Source: Prunus persica
Lineage: Eukaryota > Streptophyta > Magnoliopsida > Rosales > Rosaceae
Length of the DNA stretch: 64,000 nt
Direction of reading: 5' to 3'
Assembly: GCF_000346465.2 (NCBI RefSeq)
Contig: NC_034009.1
Coordinates: forward strand, 16,949,088-17,013,087
In this document: piece after piece, positions 1 to 12,619 of the stretch
Numbering within the stretch: position 1 is the first letter of the stretch
How the letters are laid out: each line of letters starts with the position of its first letter
Translations under genes and position numbers: made by a program
Notes under the pieces: model-generated
What the model saw: the letters and a program-made list of their open reading frames with translations, nothing else
Database searches by the model: none
What the model was told of the DNA's origin: nothing

Positions 1-1994
1 TCTTGAATCTCCTCATTGTTTCCTGGCTCTTGTCCTCCAAACTGGTTGCAAGGAAATGCCAAGATCTCAAAACCTGCCACAAAATTGAATAAAATGTCAT
101 GGACAAGGATGAAACACATGAATCAACAAATTTTTGGCATTGCTCTGATAGGAGTCACATACCTTTGTTTTTGTACTTTTCATACAAAACACTTAATTCC
201 TTGTAGTTGGATTGTGTTAAACCACTGCAAAAAAAAAAATTAAAAATTAAAAATTAAAAATTAAAAAGTAAGAATAGAGGCAACAGAGGATATAGAGTTG
301 TAATACAGGTTGAATGCCTTAATTCATTTTGACACAAGCAAATTTATATAATCAACAAGTTCAACCAAGCATAGAAAACATGTAGAATCACCCCAAATGC
401 TCCAAAAACAGAATGGTCTGCCAAGATCTTAGAAAAGAAAAGAAATAATTAGTGTTGCCTCTGAACCTTAAGGATGAACATCTAAGTATCAGATAAAATG
501 CTTTTTCATGGGGTTCTATAACTTGCCACACTGCTATAGAGAGCAATACAACTAAAATTCTCTTTTAAGACCTTCTGGGGGACATAACTAACCGACTAAC
601 TATTCATAGTACCCAACAGTAAGACATTGAGTACAATTTTAAAAGGAATTTTCAGATTCAGGTCCTTGATATATATTTATATTAATTATAGTCCAATGGC
701 TTTTAAACTTTTAATTACAATTCAAGTAGAAAAGTCACTAACATATATATTGCATCCTCAATGGGGAAAAAATAACCGCAAGCTACAAGCATGCCACTGA
801 CTTCTAAAAAAACATAATATATCATAAATTTTCGTTCCACTTTAGAAAACATTTGTAGAGATTTATCACAGAGACCTATGATAAACTTCCTTGAACCACT
901 GGTCAGAAAAGGTTTTATAGACCACAAGATTTGTATCATAAATTTCCTTAACAAACATCCCGATTTAACTCCAAGTAGCTGAAATTAATTGAACGAAGCA
1001 CACGGTTTGAGCCACGATTAACATGGATTAAGAGTGAAGAGAAATAATTCACACAAACAGATCAAGTTAATTACCATTGGGAAGCAACATTTACAATCAG
1101 GAGAACCTTCCCACCGTATTCACTCAGCTTTACATCGTTACCATGAATATCCTGCAATTAAATCAAATGGCATACAAATCCATTTCAGATCGAGTTATCA
1201 AATAAAATAGTTTGCAATTTCACTGTATTCACTCAGCTTTCAATCGGAAATTTCCAAAATCACTTCACCAAATATAATGGAAAAATAACTCCAGAAACTT
1301 GAAGCAGAAAACAAAACAAAAGACGTACCACCCCAAGTAACCTGATCTGGCCGGAACGGGCAATGACTTTTGAATTCTAAGTCTTTTAAAAATAAATATC
1401 AGAAACAATTAGCGGAGATTGGGAAAGCTGGAAAAAATTTAGGGGAATTTTTAAAAGCCACTCATGAATGTTATCTGAAGAGACAACTTTACAGAAAAGT
1501 ATCTCGCATCACCTATATCAGTGATCAAAGAAAATATATATACAATATTGGAAGTTGAAAACCCACATAAGTAAGCTGCAACTAAAAGCTAAATCTCAAA
1601 TCACTATAAAAACCCAACACTTTTCCACTCAGCCAGCCAAGCTTAACGCCACTATGGATCAAGGGTCCAACTAAATGGATTCACATCACTTCTGTGTTAC
1701 TTCGAAACCAATAAAACTTATTACTGCAAAATATCAAATCTTTCTTTTCCCAGCAACCAAGCATAATATATCAGAAAGCTACAAGAAGAAGAAGAAAAAA
1801 AAATGAAGCAAAGCCAGTACCTTGACTGTGAAATCGTATATTGATTTGGAACTTCCTTCAGCCATAATTTGGGAAGAAGAGAACTGGTAGGCGTAATAGA
1901 AGTACAAGAAAGCAAAACCCAGAACGAAGAGAGAGACCCAGTTGGTGAATTTCAACAAATGCATTCCCACGCCCATCACCGAAAGGAGTAGCAT
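1..1994 (-). CDS. Glutathione peroxidase (thioredoxin-dependent type), N-terminally anchored; 3' end off window
   Basis: Four exons read on the minus strand: 1821-1994, 1075-1151, 163-224 and 1-73 (continues beyond the window). All junctions are GT-AG and stay in frame. The protein starts with a hydrophobic segment (about residues 19-37, [20 protein letters not shown]), then [35 protein letters not shown] with the peroxidatic Cys, and [18 protein letters not shown], the family signature. Plant enzymes of this family reduce hydroperoxides using thioredoxin; this is family knowledge. Exon lengths of 77 and 62 nt fit my memory of plant GPX genes. The anchor suggests a membrane or secretory-pathway form; an internal Met (MAEGSSKS) could give a cytosolic form. 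The upstream Met at 1994 was chosen because it opens the frame; Met7 or Met11 are alternatives. A Mutator-like element begins 134 bp upstream of the start. The resolving Cys region lies outside the window. Confidence 0.93.
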
Positions 1995-2319
1995 GTGATA
2001 AGGTCGTCATTAATGTCAGCATTGACATTTCTTGCCTGTTTCCCTCTTTAGGAAAAATACAATTTAATGTTCGAGAATTGTGACTATATTCATTTGACCT
2101 GATCACACCTTTTTCTTTCAATTTTATGAGAAATTATAGAATGGTATAGCCACATGTCCATTCAAATACAGCCACATGTTCATTTTAAAAAATAAATTAA
2201 TTATCTTTTCATAGCTGGAATTTTTAGTTTAATTCTTAACTTTTGAATTAAAATTAAAAAAAAAAGAATTTCCTAACAGCCACCTATCTCCCAACCCAAC
2301 AACCTTAATCCCAACTACC

Positions 2320-5300
2320 CAAGGACGAATCTAGGATTTTGAAATACAATGGGCTGGATTTCCTTTATAAATAAACTCGACGGTACGAGTGAATTTTATT
2401 GATATTAAAAATTATACACTTAATCAGGGGGGACATATTGAGCCTTACCCTCAAAATGCATTTAGTACATAAGACATAAACTAATAAAAAAAAGACAATA
2501 ATAAATAAATATGCAATGCAAATACATAATACAACTATTTGAGTTGCACCCTTCTAGGCTTCAAAGAGTTGAAATCACTAATTATTGATTCGTTATCAAT
2601 ACTATCAACAAATTCTTTTTCAATGTGAAGTATCATACAATCAGCAAGAAACTCATCCTCTATCTTGTTCCGAAGTTGATTTTTGATAAGTCTCATAGAA
2701 GAAAATGCACGTTCTGTTGTTGCTGTAGAAATCGGAAGAGTTAAAACTAAACGAATCAATCTATCAATCAAATGATAGGTGTGTGTTAACCCTGTTTCAA
2801 GTAAGCACTTAAGTAATTCATGAATAGAATCAAGATTCTTGAAGGCTGGAAGACTATCCATATCAGTCTTATAAAATCCCAACTGTTGATGTAAAGCATG
2901 CAACTCAGTGGTAGTAAAATCTTGAGGATAAAACTTCCCAACAAGATTGCATATATCACCAATGTTAAACCACTTAAATGAATCACGGGGATCCAATGTT
3001 GAGGTAAGATAAAGAAGTTCCACGGTTTGCTCTAGAAATCTAGTATTTAACTCTACCAACTGAAAATCTATTACATCATTAAATACATCAATAAGGAAAT
3101 AATGCTCAACTGTAATAGAATCCTATTGTTGACAGAATGACCTGTACCCATTTTATGACGAGCACTCATATCAAGTACACGAATGTCATGTTGTTCACAA
3201 AATGCTAGCACACTATTGATAAAAATCATCCCAACCATTATTTCTCAACTCATCAAGCTTCATTTTTGTACTTGAAACAAGATTCAAAGCATTTACAATA
3301 TCCTAAGATTTGCTTTGAAGTGATTGACAAAGAAAATCTGTGAATCCCATAGGTTTTTCCAACAAAAGTAAGGAAAAAACAAATTCAAACGACATCATGA
3401 CAATATAAATACTCTCAGCTTCCCCACGAAATTGTGATGTAGGTCTATTACAACCTATTTCATCATGAAGTGTCTTGGTTGCACCAAATAAATCAATCAA
3501 ACTTCTGATAGAACTAAAATGAGATCCCCAACGAGTAGTTCCAGGTCATTGCAAACAACGAATTTGATTAGCCCCTGCACCCATTTGAAGTTTTCCAGCC
3601 TCTAACAAACCTTGAATTTCAGCTTTTCGAGATAATTTCAACTTAGAATAACGTTTAGCATAAGCACCAACAAAATTCACAATACTATTCAACATTGAAA
3701 AAAAAATCTCCAAATAACTCCAACCTCTTTAACTGCAGCATTTAATGCTAGTTGGAAGCGATGAGCAAAGCAATGTATATAATATGCATATGGACAATCA
3801 TTGAGAAACAATACTTGTAATCCATTCAATTGACCACGCATATTGCTAGCACCATCATATCCTTAGCCACGTATATTCTGAACTAAAAGTGTATGTTTAC
3901 CAAGCACTTTACAAATCTCAGTTTTAAGAGTTGAGGAATTAGTATCATGAACACTTATAATCTCAAAAAACTGTTCTCGAATAAACCCATCACGACCAAC
4001 AAATCTTAGGATAATAGCCGTTTGTTCCTTTTTAGATTCATCAAGTTTCATCAACAAGAATACAAAATTTTCCATCCTCTCCAACTGCCTCATGAATCTT
4101 CTTCCTTATTTTGTTAGCAAAAATATTTAGGATCTCCTTTTGTATCGTTGATGCAATATATTTTGCATTTCCAGGAGCATTCTCTAAGACGACTTTTTCA
4201 ACTTCTATATTCATTCTTGAAAAGGCTTTTATCAACTCAATGAAATTTCCCCTGTTTGATGACTCACAAGATTCATCATTACCTCTAAAAGCCAATCCTT
4301 GATTTGCTAGATACCTAATGGACTCAATTGTGCTTGTAAGTCTCAACCAATTTTTTGTAACATCTTGTGGTGATTGCACCACTCTATCAATATGTTGAGA
4401 AGGGTTGCTTAAATAATCCATCCACTTTTGCATAGCAAGATGATGTGGAGAATTTATATTGCCTACATGACCAAGGAAAGCACATTTTTCCCCACCAACT
4501 CTCTTCCAATTTTTAAACCCATCTATAGTTAATGCCTTGTGTGAATGATCAGTTTTAAAAACAAAGCATGGAAAACAAAACCCTTTATCTTCATGAACAA
4601 AATACTCAAGCCAAGGGAATTGTTTGAACCAACATTGTTGAAATCGACGATTTTGATTCCCTTCTAAGTGGTGTGGATATTCCCCTAATGTGGATTGACA
4701 TGGTCCTAAGAGAATATATGCTCTTTGAACATTATCATGTTCATTAATTGAATATGTGTATATTTGATGACATAATCCCGGATCATGTTCAAGAGAATTG
4801 GTATCAACTTGTTGATTACAATGGACTCTTTGAGACTCGACTCTTCGAAATTCAAAATGAGGTTTCTCCCCACAAATTGGAGAAGATGAAGAAGGGCTAG
4901 AAGTCATGCTACTTGATGATCCTTCATTTTTTTCCTTTAAAAAATGTAAAATATTCTTCACTCTCTTAGGATTTCGATGATGATCTGACACTATAAGTAT
5001 AACCTATAACATGAATGATGTATGTAAGCATATTCAAAAATCCCCAAATTCAAAAATCCCTAAATGTTGTTTATAAAAAAAAATATAATTTTAACTCCCT
5101 AATAAGAACTAAGTGAAGAAAATTACCTCAACAAACAAAAAGAGGAGAAATTGGCTTGTTAATTTGTTGAATTGGAGCTGGACCAATCACTGGTGGGTGC
5201 CTTTGGCTTTGTAGGCTCTTTGCGTTTTCACCCTCACGAACTGATGCTTTGTCTTTTTTTTTTTAAACCACTCAAGTAGGTTTTGACTCTTTGCTATGAA

Positions 5301-5438
5301 TGCAAGTGGGCTATCCCTTCTATTTAGCTAAAGATTTTTTTTTTTTTTTTGAGGGCTCAGACTACATCACATTTAAAAGTCAAATTTTTTTTGGCTTAGG
5401 CTATAGCCCATACAGCCCATTAGTTGTATTCGTCCCTG
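2320..5438 (-). mobile_element. hAT transposon, 3.1 kb, degenerate
   Basis: Ends are CAAGGACGAAT on the left and, as reverse complement, CAGGGACGAAT on the right (11-bp inverted repeat, one mismatch). Flanking 8-mers are CAACTACC (2312-2319) and CAACTACT (5439-5446), the 8-bp target duplication typical of hAT elements with one mismatch. It contains a broken hAT transposase on the minus strand and is inserted inside the Mutator-like element 2128-6006. The right 150 bp include T-rich runs. Confidence 0.85.
2535..4991 (-). pseudogene. hAT transposase (TTF-type zinc finger / DUF4371 / hAT dimerisation), broken
   Basis: Reading leftward from 4991, the first open part (to 4041) has a low-complexity start, then a TTF-type zinc finger region (WFKQFPWLEYFVHEDKGFCF, PCFVF) and the start of a DUF4371-like domain ending GKFCILVDET. 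The frame shifts near 4045-4090 and continues to 3863, where a stop follows NIRG before the expected YDGASNMRG block. More stops and shifts lie between 3860 and 3060. The last open part (3059-2535) carries the hAT C-terminal dimerisation motif ([20 protein letters not shown]). This architecture is the ZMYM1-like hAT transposase family of plants. It cannot encode a functional protein as it stands. No host domestication is suggested because the element ends are still recognisable around it. Confidence 0.88.
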
Positions 5439-6264
5439 CAACTACTTGCTATGATGACCACCCCTCTCCATCCACTATCTTCACCCCTTATACTAATTGT
5501 AGAGATGAGGTTTTAGAGGGAGGAGGATTAAACTGGTATTGATGATGACAAAATGGAGTAGTCTTGATAATTAAAAACTGGTTCGTTCTTGAGGGTCTAG
5601 ATCCGGGTCTGAAAATATTCCAAGGTGGCAGTGGGTTGAAGCTGGTGGTGGAATTAACATTGTGTAGACTCTCATGAGTGAATTCAGAGAAAAATATAGG
5701 GGAATTAAGGAAGATGACGATATTGGGTTTGGATGTTGATGGTCTTCATGAGAGGCGGCGATGGCAGTGGTGAATAGAAAGAGAGATGGAGGAAGAGGAA
5801 GAGGAAGAGAGAAGGGTGGCTGCCATGGTTTTTCTTCGTTTAAGTTTTCTATTTTCAAATTTTATTTCAAAAGTTAAGAATTAATAAAGTAAAAAAGTTT
5901 AGCTGTAAAATAATAATTTTTTGTAATATAAAATGGACACACGACCATATTTGAGTGGGAGTACTATACATTGACGTGGTTGTATTGTATCATTCTATAA
6001 TCTCTCCATTTTTATGATTTTTTCCTGCAAATAGTCCCTGAAGTTGGCGAAATTATCACATTTCGTCTCTATTTTTTTTTTTTGGTGGCATTAATAGTCT
6101 TTAACGTTACCATGTACACATCAAAGTGGTCCCTACTGTTTAAAACTCTGTTAAATTGCTGACGTATAAGGTAAGTGGCACCCACATCTTCAACGACATC
6201 ATGACATGTGGATAAGATTAAAAAAAAAAATTAATTTAAAACTTAAAAAAAATTATTAAATAAA

Positions 6265-7770
6265 GGGCTTACATTAAAAGACTCCCTCTAGGTTTGGGGT
6301 CATTCTCAATATGGACACCGATGTATCAATTTCATCAATTTACACCACAATATTTTCAAACTTGTTCAATTTTATCATTCTATTAAGTTGACTGTATGGT
6401 CAATCGTTAAGTGTTGATGTGGCCGTTGTGAGACCCAACAATTAAAGTTTTTTTTATTTAAAAAATAATTTAAAATTTTATAATTTAATTTTACAAGCTA
6501 ACAAAAAAACATAAAATTGAAAACAATAAAAGCAAACCGTACCTAGCCTCACTTTCAAAAGCAGCACCAACCCCTAACCACCGCCACCCCACACCTAGCC
6601 CCCACCTGCCCCCATACCCAGCCCTACCTACCCCTACAAGCCCCCTCCATCCCTACCCACAACCCACGACCCATACTCTCTCTGTCCCTGTTTCTCTCTC
6701 ACTCTGTGTCCTGCAAATTTTATTCAAAGGAGAAAATTCTTAAAGCATAACTCAATTGATTTAGAAAACCCTAGAAAAGATCATTGCATTAAGTCAATCC
6801 CATAATCAAATTTCAAAGGGATTTTCAAAGCAAAAGAGAGATACTCAAGAAGGGAAAGCAATGTAACTTTTCTGATTAGCAGAGAGGAGAACTATAAAAA
6901 AATTCAAAAAACAACATAACATTGGCAGATGCAGGAGGGAAAGGAAAGAAAGGGAAAAGTGGCAATTGTAGGGGCGGCTGGGTACGAAAAGAGGGCTACC
7001 ATATTTTGAGGTGGAAAAGAGCTTCTAGATATCCATGGCAGCAAGGTCTTGCCTAATGCCTTTAGCTGTATAGCTATAGCCCACAGTCCAGCAAGGTTAT
7101 GGCTCGAACCGCCCACAATTTCAGCCGCTCCAGTTGTATCCTAGAAATCACCAAACCCTTTAGCTTCTCTTCTTAAAAGCTCCAATTCATAAAAGTCTTC
7201 AACTTTTCATCTTTGATCCCTCCAGCAATGAAACTCTTAAACACTCAACTTTGATGCCCAGGATCATGATTGTTGAACGACTTCTCATTCTTCACCTTTC
7301 GTTGTTGGGCTGGCTAGGTGGTTACAATCGAGGGAGAGGGAAAAGGAGAGAAGAGAGGAGCACTGATGAGAAGATTGTGTCTATTGTTGGTGTTGGAGGC
7401 AAGTAAAACTGTGGTTGGAATGGGTGGCAGTGGGTATGGAGGTCGGTAGGGGTTGATGCGGCTGGGAAAAGTGGAGGCATGGTGGGGTTTGTTTTTATTT
7501 ATTTATTTATTTTTCAATTTTACGTTTTTTTGTTAAGTTGTATAATTAATTTCTAAAATTTTAAATTATTTTTTAAGCCAAAGAATCTTAAATTGTTGGG
7601 TCCCACGACGGCCACGTTAGCATTTAATGATTGACCACACAATCAACTTAATGGAAGAATAAAATTGGATAAGTTTGAAAACATTCAAGTGTAAATTGAT
7701 GAAATTGATACCCCCATGGCCCATATTGAGAATGACCCCAAACCTAGAAGGGGTCTTTTGATGTTAGCCT
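6265..7770. mobile_element. Non-autonomous Mutator-like element, 1.5 kb, perfect 9-bp TSD
   Basis: Inverted repeats start GGGCTTACATTAAAAGACTC on the left and AGGCTAACATCAAAAGACCC (reverse complement) on the right, and include GGTTTGGGGTCATTCTCAAT near both ends; similarity is good for about 190 bp and weaker further in. TTAAATAAA is found directly outside both ends (6256-6264 and 7771-7779). The middle (about 6700-7450) is single-copy-looking sequence that may be captured host DNA, but I recognise no protein in it. Confidence 0.8.
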
Positions 7771-7779
7771 TTAAATAAA

Positions 7780-8060
7780 TTAAAGAAAAAAGTTGAAAAC
7801 TTTTTTTTTTTTTTTCATCCCCCTCTACCCTCTTTCTCCACTCTCCCCCTATCCTTCCAACTTTTCTCTCCCCCATCTACTCCACCCCTCTTCATGTAAA
7901 ATTGTAAACCCGCCGAACAATAGTAAATACCACTTAGTTTTCAATTGAGTTCTAGTTTGCTCAAGGAGAAGGATAGAAAGACAAATGAGAACCCCCACAA
8001 ATGACAGTGGTCATTGGAGAGAAAAAAAACAGTGGAAAGGGAGAGGGGCCATTGGAAGTC
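7780..8060. other. Spacer between nested elements
   Basis: This stretch is native sequence of the 6016-15652 element between the right end of the 1.5 kb Mutator-like element and the copia LTR. It holds a T-run and C/T-rich sequence near 7810-7880 and AG-rich sequence near 8000-8050. I see no gene. Confidence 0.4.
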
Positions 8061-8065
8061 ATATG

Positions 8066-8301
8066 TGCTAAAATATGAAACCTAATATGAGAATATTTGT
8101 TTGTGGGAGTTTTCTGTATCTTCATCTCCTTGTATGAGGCCATATTTATAATACAACGGAGCTTTAGTGGCCAAGTGAATAATAAATTCATATTTCTATT
8201 TACAGTAGGAAATGAAGAATTAAAGTAAGTCAAATACAATTATAATGGGAATCCTTAGTACGTAAGGAAAGAAAGTCAATGGTCCACAAGTCACGCCAAC
8301 A
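8066..8301 (-). repeat. Copia 3' LTR
   Basis: 236-bp LTR with TG...CA ends on the minus strand. It is the uninterrupted partner of the right-hand LTR and follows the RNase H end of pol and the polypurine tract, which makes it the 3' LTR. Confidence 0.9.
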
Positions 8302-9166
8302 CTCCTCCTCACGTTGGTGCATAAATATTGCTAATGGTTTACTGATTCAGTGAATTATGGAATGCTCTATTGGAAATACTTTTGTCAAAATATTCGCCAA
8401 TTGATCCTCGGACTTCTCGAAAGGAAACTAAATCACTTTAGCCCCAAACTTTTATTTGATGAAGTGCCGATCCACCTCAACATGTTTAGTGCGATCATAT
8501 TGAACAGGATTCTGTGCAATAGCTATAGCAGCCTTGTTGTCACAAAAGAGATTCATTGTGGATGTAGGCTTCTACCCAAGTTTAGTAAGCAACTTCCTTA
8601 ACCAAAGGAGCTCACAAATTCCTTTAGTCATGCCTTTGAACTTGGCTTCTGCACTAGATAAAGCTACTACCTTTTGTTTCTTGCTCTTCTATGTAACCAA
8701 TTACCTCCCACTAATGTGAAGTAACCCGATGTGGATCTTCTATCTGTTACACTGCCTGCCCAATCTGCATTTGAATAACCATCAATATTCAAATGACCAT
8801 GTTTTGAGAACATAAGTCTTTTTCCGGTGCAGACTTCAAATATCTAAGTATCTGAACAACTGCATTCATGTGGTCTTCACTTGGAGAATGCATAAATTGA
8901 CTGATGACATTTACCGCATAAGCAATGTTTGGTCGAGTATGAGACAAATAGATTAATCTTCCCACTAATCTTTGGTATCTTTCTTTGTTAGTTGGACCTT
9001 GATCCGAGTATTCTCCAAGATGATGATTCTAAATAATAGTAGTGTATATAGGTTTGCAATCTAGCATTCATGTGTATGTCAACAAGTCCAAGGCATATTT
9101 TCTTTAAGAGAGAAATATGCCTTGTTGTGATCGGGCTACCTCAATCCCCAAAAAATATTTCAGTCT
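8302..9166 (-). pseudogene. Copia pol fragment: end of reverse transcriptase plus RNase H
   Basis: On the minus strand the sequence reads as the end of a copia reverse transcriptase (LKYFLGIEVARSQQG at about 9165-9120), then [20 protein letters not shown], the ADWAG/STSGY-type start of RNase H, LSSAEAKFKG, and a C-terminal block with [20 protein letters not shown] and [10 protein letters not shown]. Stops and small shifts interrupt it (for example near 9110). Upstream pol parts are missing because a gypsy LTR starts at 9167. Plus-strand open frames here (8350-8601, 8534-8719) are antisense shadows. Confidence 0.88.
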
Positions 9167-10858
9167 TGTTTGGGCCATAAATCTGCACGCACAGCCCAGC
9201 ACTGGAGGCCCAGAAAGACAAAACTCAGGATCCAGGCAATTTAGGCTTTTGTTGAAAATTGAATCAAGAGCCCCAGATCAAGAAAAAACTCATGTCAAAT
9301 TATGGGCAGCCACCAGAATCTTTTAAAGATTGGGCCAGTTTCCAGCACACCCAGCCTACTTCTCTTTCAAAAAAAGGGGGGCCATGAGACAAAAACATTT
9401 GAGGCTTTTTATCCACTAAAGAGACTAGCCTAGCCTTTTTTCACCATCTAAATCTCTACCCAAAAGATTGACAAAATCAGAAGATCTTTTTAGACAAAAC
9501 CACGTGATTATCTAAACTTTGAAAAGTCAACAATTTCAACTAGTTAAAAAAGTTGATTGGAATTAATGGAGGCAGTCGTTACAGAAATGACTTCTCTGAG
9601 ACTCTACAACTAAAAGATCAGAATCTCTTTCTGCATCAGAATAGGTGGCCTTCCCAAGAGATAAGCAGACTATGAATTTAAGAGATAAGTAAAGGGAGTT
9701 GTTCAAACAAGAAAAGCAAACTAACCATCATGGCAAATTTTTTTCTTTCTCTCTACGAAGAGCAACAGGGGACAAAGAAGAGTTGGTTTTTCTTTCAGAA
9801 AAAAGCAAGGAAAAGACCTTCATGAAAACTAATCATTGATGGTTCTTCTCTGCCTGAACAGATGACTTCCCTTTTTCTTTACATTTAAAATAAAAGATCT
9901 TGCTTTTGGAAAATTTGCCGCCCATTATTAAAAGATTAGGAAGCCCAACTCCAGCATTTTCTATAAATATAAGAGGAGGTGAACATATCGACAACAACCA
10001 AAAAATCAATCAAAGACAAAAACTCAAAATGATCACTTCATCTCAAAGAACCTTCAAAAAAACTAAAGCAACCAAAAGCTCATCGAGCCACAAGAGAGAA
10101 GCCAGCTATAAATCAGAATTTCCAGTTTTCAGACTTCGAGAAATAAGTCATTCAAAACGAGATTTCTCTCGTTGCAAATTTGGTTCAACAAAAGCCAAAC
10201 CAAGCAGAGTTTGGGTTTCACAAATATGAAAACCTCAACAAATTTATAGAGAGCCCTAATCAAGCAGAATAGGTACCACAGTGCAGTTCCAGCTCAGTAA
10301 TCCTCAAGCCCAGCCATTTCTGCCCCTTTTAGCCTGTTCAAAAAGCATTCCAAGGCCTGAAATAGATTAAAGCTCTGCCAAACTCGAACGTTGGTATCGA
10401 TTTACAGCTAAAACTTAGCAGTTGAAGTGCTGACAGCCCAGTCCAGCCCGGATGGGAAGCATCTGTCCAATCAGAAATGGAAATCTAGCCTTCTTTTTGT
10501 CTTTCTAGAGATGTTTTTTCCCTTTTGAGTTTTGTAAAAGGCAGTTTTGCCTAAAAACAGTTCGTTTTCCCATCATGTATTCTGGCCAGAACTACCAGTT
10601 TTATACTGTGAAAAATTGTAAAGTCTTCACAGTCTGAGGCAAGAAAATAACTTATTTGGGAGATATTTCTCACCCAAATTCACAATCATTTGCTTAGTAG
10701 TCAGTAACTTAAGGCGCAAGTTATCCATTTTTAAAAGTCTATTTGGATTTTCATTGCTAACAGTGGCACGCTCGCATACTAGAGAAAGTTGACTTGTTGA
10801 CTAGTAAATGGTTCTCAAGGTAATGGGGAACTTTACTCTACCATCATAGGAACAAACA
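9167..10858 (+). repeat. Putative Ty3/gypsy 5' LTR
   Basis: The 1.7 kb segment starts TGTTTGGGCC and ends AACAAACA, giving TGTTTG/CAAACA inverted termini. It begins exactly where the copia reverse transcriptase is cut and ends about 75 bp before the gag-like frame, with a primer-binding-type sequence in between. No second copy was found in the window, so the LTR call rests on the termini and position. Confidence 0.6.
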
Positions 10859-10876
10859 CCAAAAAGGTGAACAATT

Positions 10877-10894
10877 TGGCAAGCCCAGTGGGAC
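10877..10894 (+). promoter_or_regulatory. Primer-binding-site-like sequence of the gypsy element
   Basis: TGGCAAGCCCAGTGGGAC resembles the TTTGGC(A/G)CGCCCAGTGGGAC sequence seen at the LTR/internal junction of many plant gypsy elements. It lies 18 bp after the proposed LTR end and 40 bp before the gag start. Confidence 0.45.
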
Positions 10895-10933
10895 CTCTCA
10901 GTATACATATTCCTAGGAAAATCTCCTAAGTAT

Positions 10934-12619
10934 ATGAATATTGGAAGTTCTAGCCAGAACCCACGCTACACCATGGAAAGAGATCAAGCAGTTCTCCGAC
11001 AAGGGGTGGAGTCAGAAGAAAATGATGCTAGGCAATCAGCCCATGGCAGTACCAGGAGTAGATGTTCCAGGTCTGGCTCTAGGAGGTTGAACCAAATACA
11101 GGAAGCGGTGTTCCGGCAGGAAGCCATGACACAAAGGAGCCAGGATACTCTAAACAACATGACAGCCATGATGCAATGGCAAGTCAATAGGCAGGAAGGA
11201 CCGAGAGGCTGCTATTGCTAGAATTCCAAACTCAGATGTTGTGGTCCAGCAGTTAGACCTCCCTTATGGACCTCCACCAGGACTGGCATGGCCATACCAA
11301 GAGAACCCTCTTATCGCGCAGATAGTTGGAATACCAGGACAAGGGGAAATCCAAGCTGGACAGAGAGGAGGAGTCCTTCCCATCCAGGAACATGAGGCGC
11401 CAGTTCGTCCAAAAGGCCCTGCACCAATTCAGCCCCCCAAGAAACAGTCAGAACCTCCATGAATTCCACAACCTGTGGCCCCACGTAATCAGCCCTTGGC
11501 ACTTCTGCCTGAGCAACCAGCTGTGTTGCCCTACAAACCCAGAAGGATGGACCTCAATCCATTCCCTCCACTAGCAAGAGGCTGAAGAGGCAGAGGGGGA
11601 ATTAACCTTTTTGCCAACAATGATAGGAACAGACTGGGGGCAAACTGGACGAGTCATCCCGACTTTGAAGAAGAGGAAGAAACAAGGAGGAATCTCTGCC
11701 CAAGCCATTCAGAATGGAGTACAGGATTGAGAACAACCAGCAAGAACATGGGCGAAATCCGCATCCTGTCAATGCTTTGAACGACATGGGGGCACTTCAG
11801 AGAATGATCAGGGAGATGATGGAGCCGAAAGCTAGAAGAGGAGAAAGGCCCACATATAGAAAGCCATATCCGACTTACATAGATCAGATACCTCTATCCC
11901 CGGGTTTCAAGGTACCAAACTTCACCTTGTTTAACAGAGAGGATCCTCCTTCTTCATCAGTTGAGCCTATAGGTGGTTCTCTATCCAATGCATAGCCATA
12001 GAAAATAACCCTTTGTTAAAACTGAGGCTTTTTTAGAAATTATCTCTCTGGACAAGCCTTCACTTGGTATACTAGCCTATCAGCCAATTCTGTTCAAAAC
12101 TGGGAGTAGATGGAAAATGTTTTCCATGACTACTATTTCAAGATCCAGTCAGAAGTCACCATCAGTGATCTTGCTGCCCTTAAACAGAGTGAAGATGAGC
12201 CAGCCCAAGACTTCATAACCAGATTCAAAAAGCTCAAAATGAAATGTCGAATCCCTATGGAAGAAAGGCACTTCATTCAGATAGCTCAAACCACCCTTAA
12301 AATCTCTTTGAGGAAGAGATTTGATGGGATGCTGTTTGGAGATCTGGCAGAACTGGCAGACAAAGCATCTAAATATGAGGAGCTGCTCAGGGAAGAACAA
12401 CAGAAAAGGAACTCTTCCAAAGGCACATACTACAAAACCCCTTCTTCTTCAGTACATCTGGTTGAAGTAGAATCAAAAGAAGACACAAAAGGGTCGGAGG
12501 AAATAGAAATTGAAGTGGCAGAAATGGAAAAATTGAAGCATCCCATTGGTTGCAAGGCTCTTACAAAGCCACTAAAGGACCAGAAGCCACCACCGAGACC
12601 AAACTTAAAAGACTTGTTT
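10934..12619 (+). pseudogene. Ty3/gypsy gag, broken
   Basis: Open parts at 10934-11221, 11326-11574, 11714-11995 and 12110-12619 together resemble a plant gypsy gag: an N-terminal acidic/serine-rich part, a coiled-coil-like stretch with many Q and N, PLSPGFKVPNFTLFNREDPP just before the core, and the gag core (SEDEPAQDFITRFKKLKMKC, LADKASKYEELLREEQQKRN). Frame shifts and stops separate them. No protease or reverse transcriptase of the same element follows; the sequence changes character at about 12620. Confidence 0.78.

Larger units (their letters stand above)
2128..6006. mobile_element. Non-autonomous Mutator-like element (MULE) with a nested hAT element
   Basis: Long imperfect terminal inverted repeats: the left end starts GAGAAATTATAGAATGGTAT and the reverse complement of the right end starts GAGAGATTATAGAATGATAC; similarity can be followed for roughly 130 bp. 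Flanking 9-mers are CAATTTTAT (2119-2127) and CATTTTTAT (6007-6015), a Mutator-type 9-bp target duplication with one mismatch. Without the hAT insertion the element is about 0.75 kb. No transposase is left. The part at 5447-6006 holds purine-rich sequence with a minus-strand open frame (5571-5858) that I do not recognise and do not believe is a gene. The insertion sits in the promoter of the glutathione peroxidase gene. Confidence 0.72.

Noticed and set aside
6904..7116. 70-codon minus-strand frame in the 1.5 kb Mutator-like element as a captured gene fragment
   Set aside because: Capture is plausible for this element type, but I cannot assign the peptide to any family, so no gene is claimed.
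8350..8719. Plus-strand frames of 61-83 codons
   Set aside because: They are antisense to the copia RNase H sequence, which is clearly coding on the minus strand.
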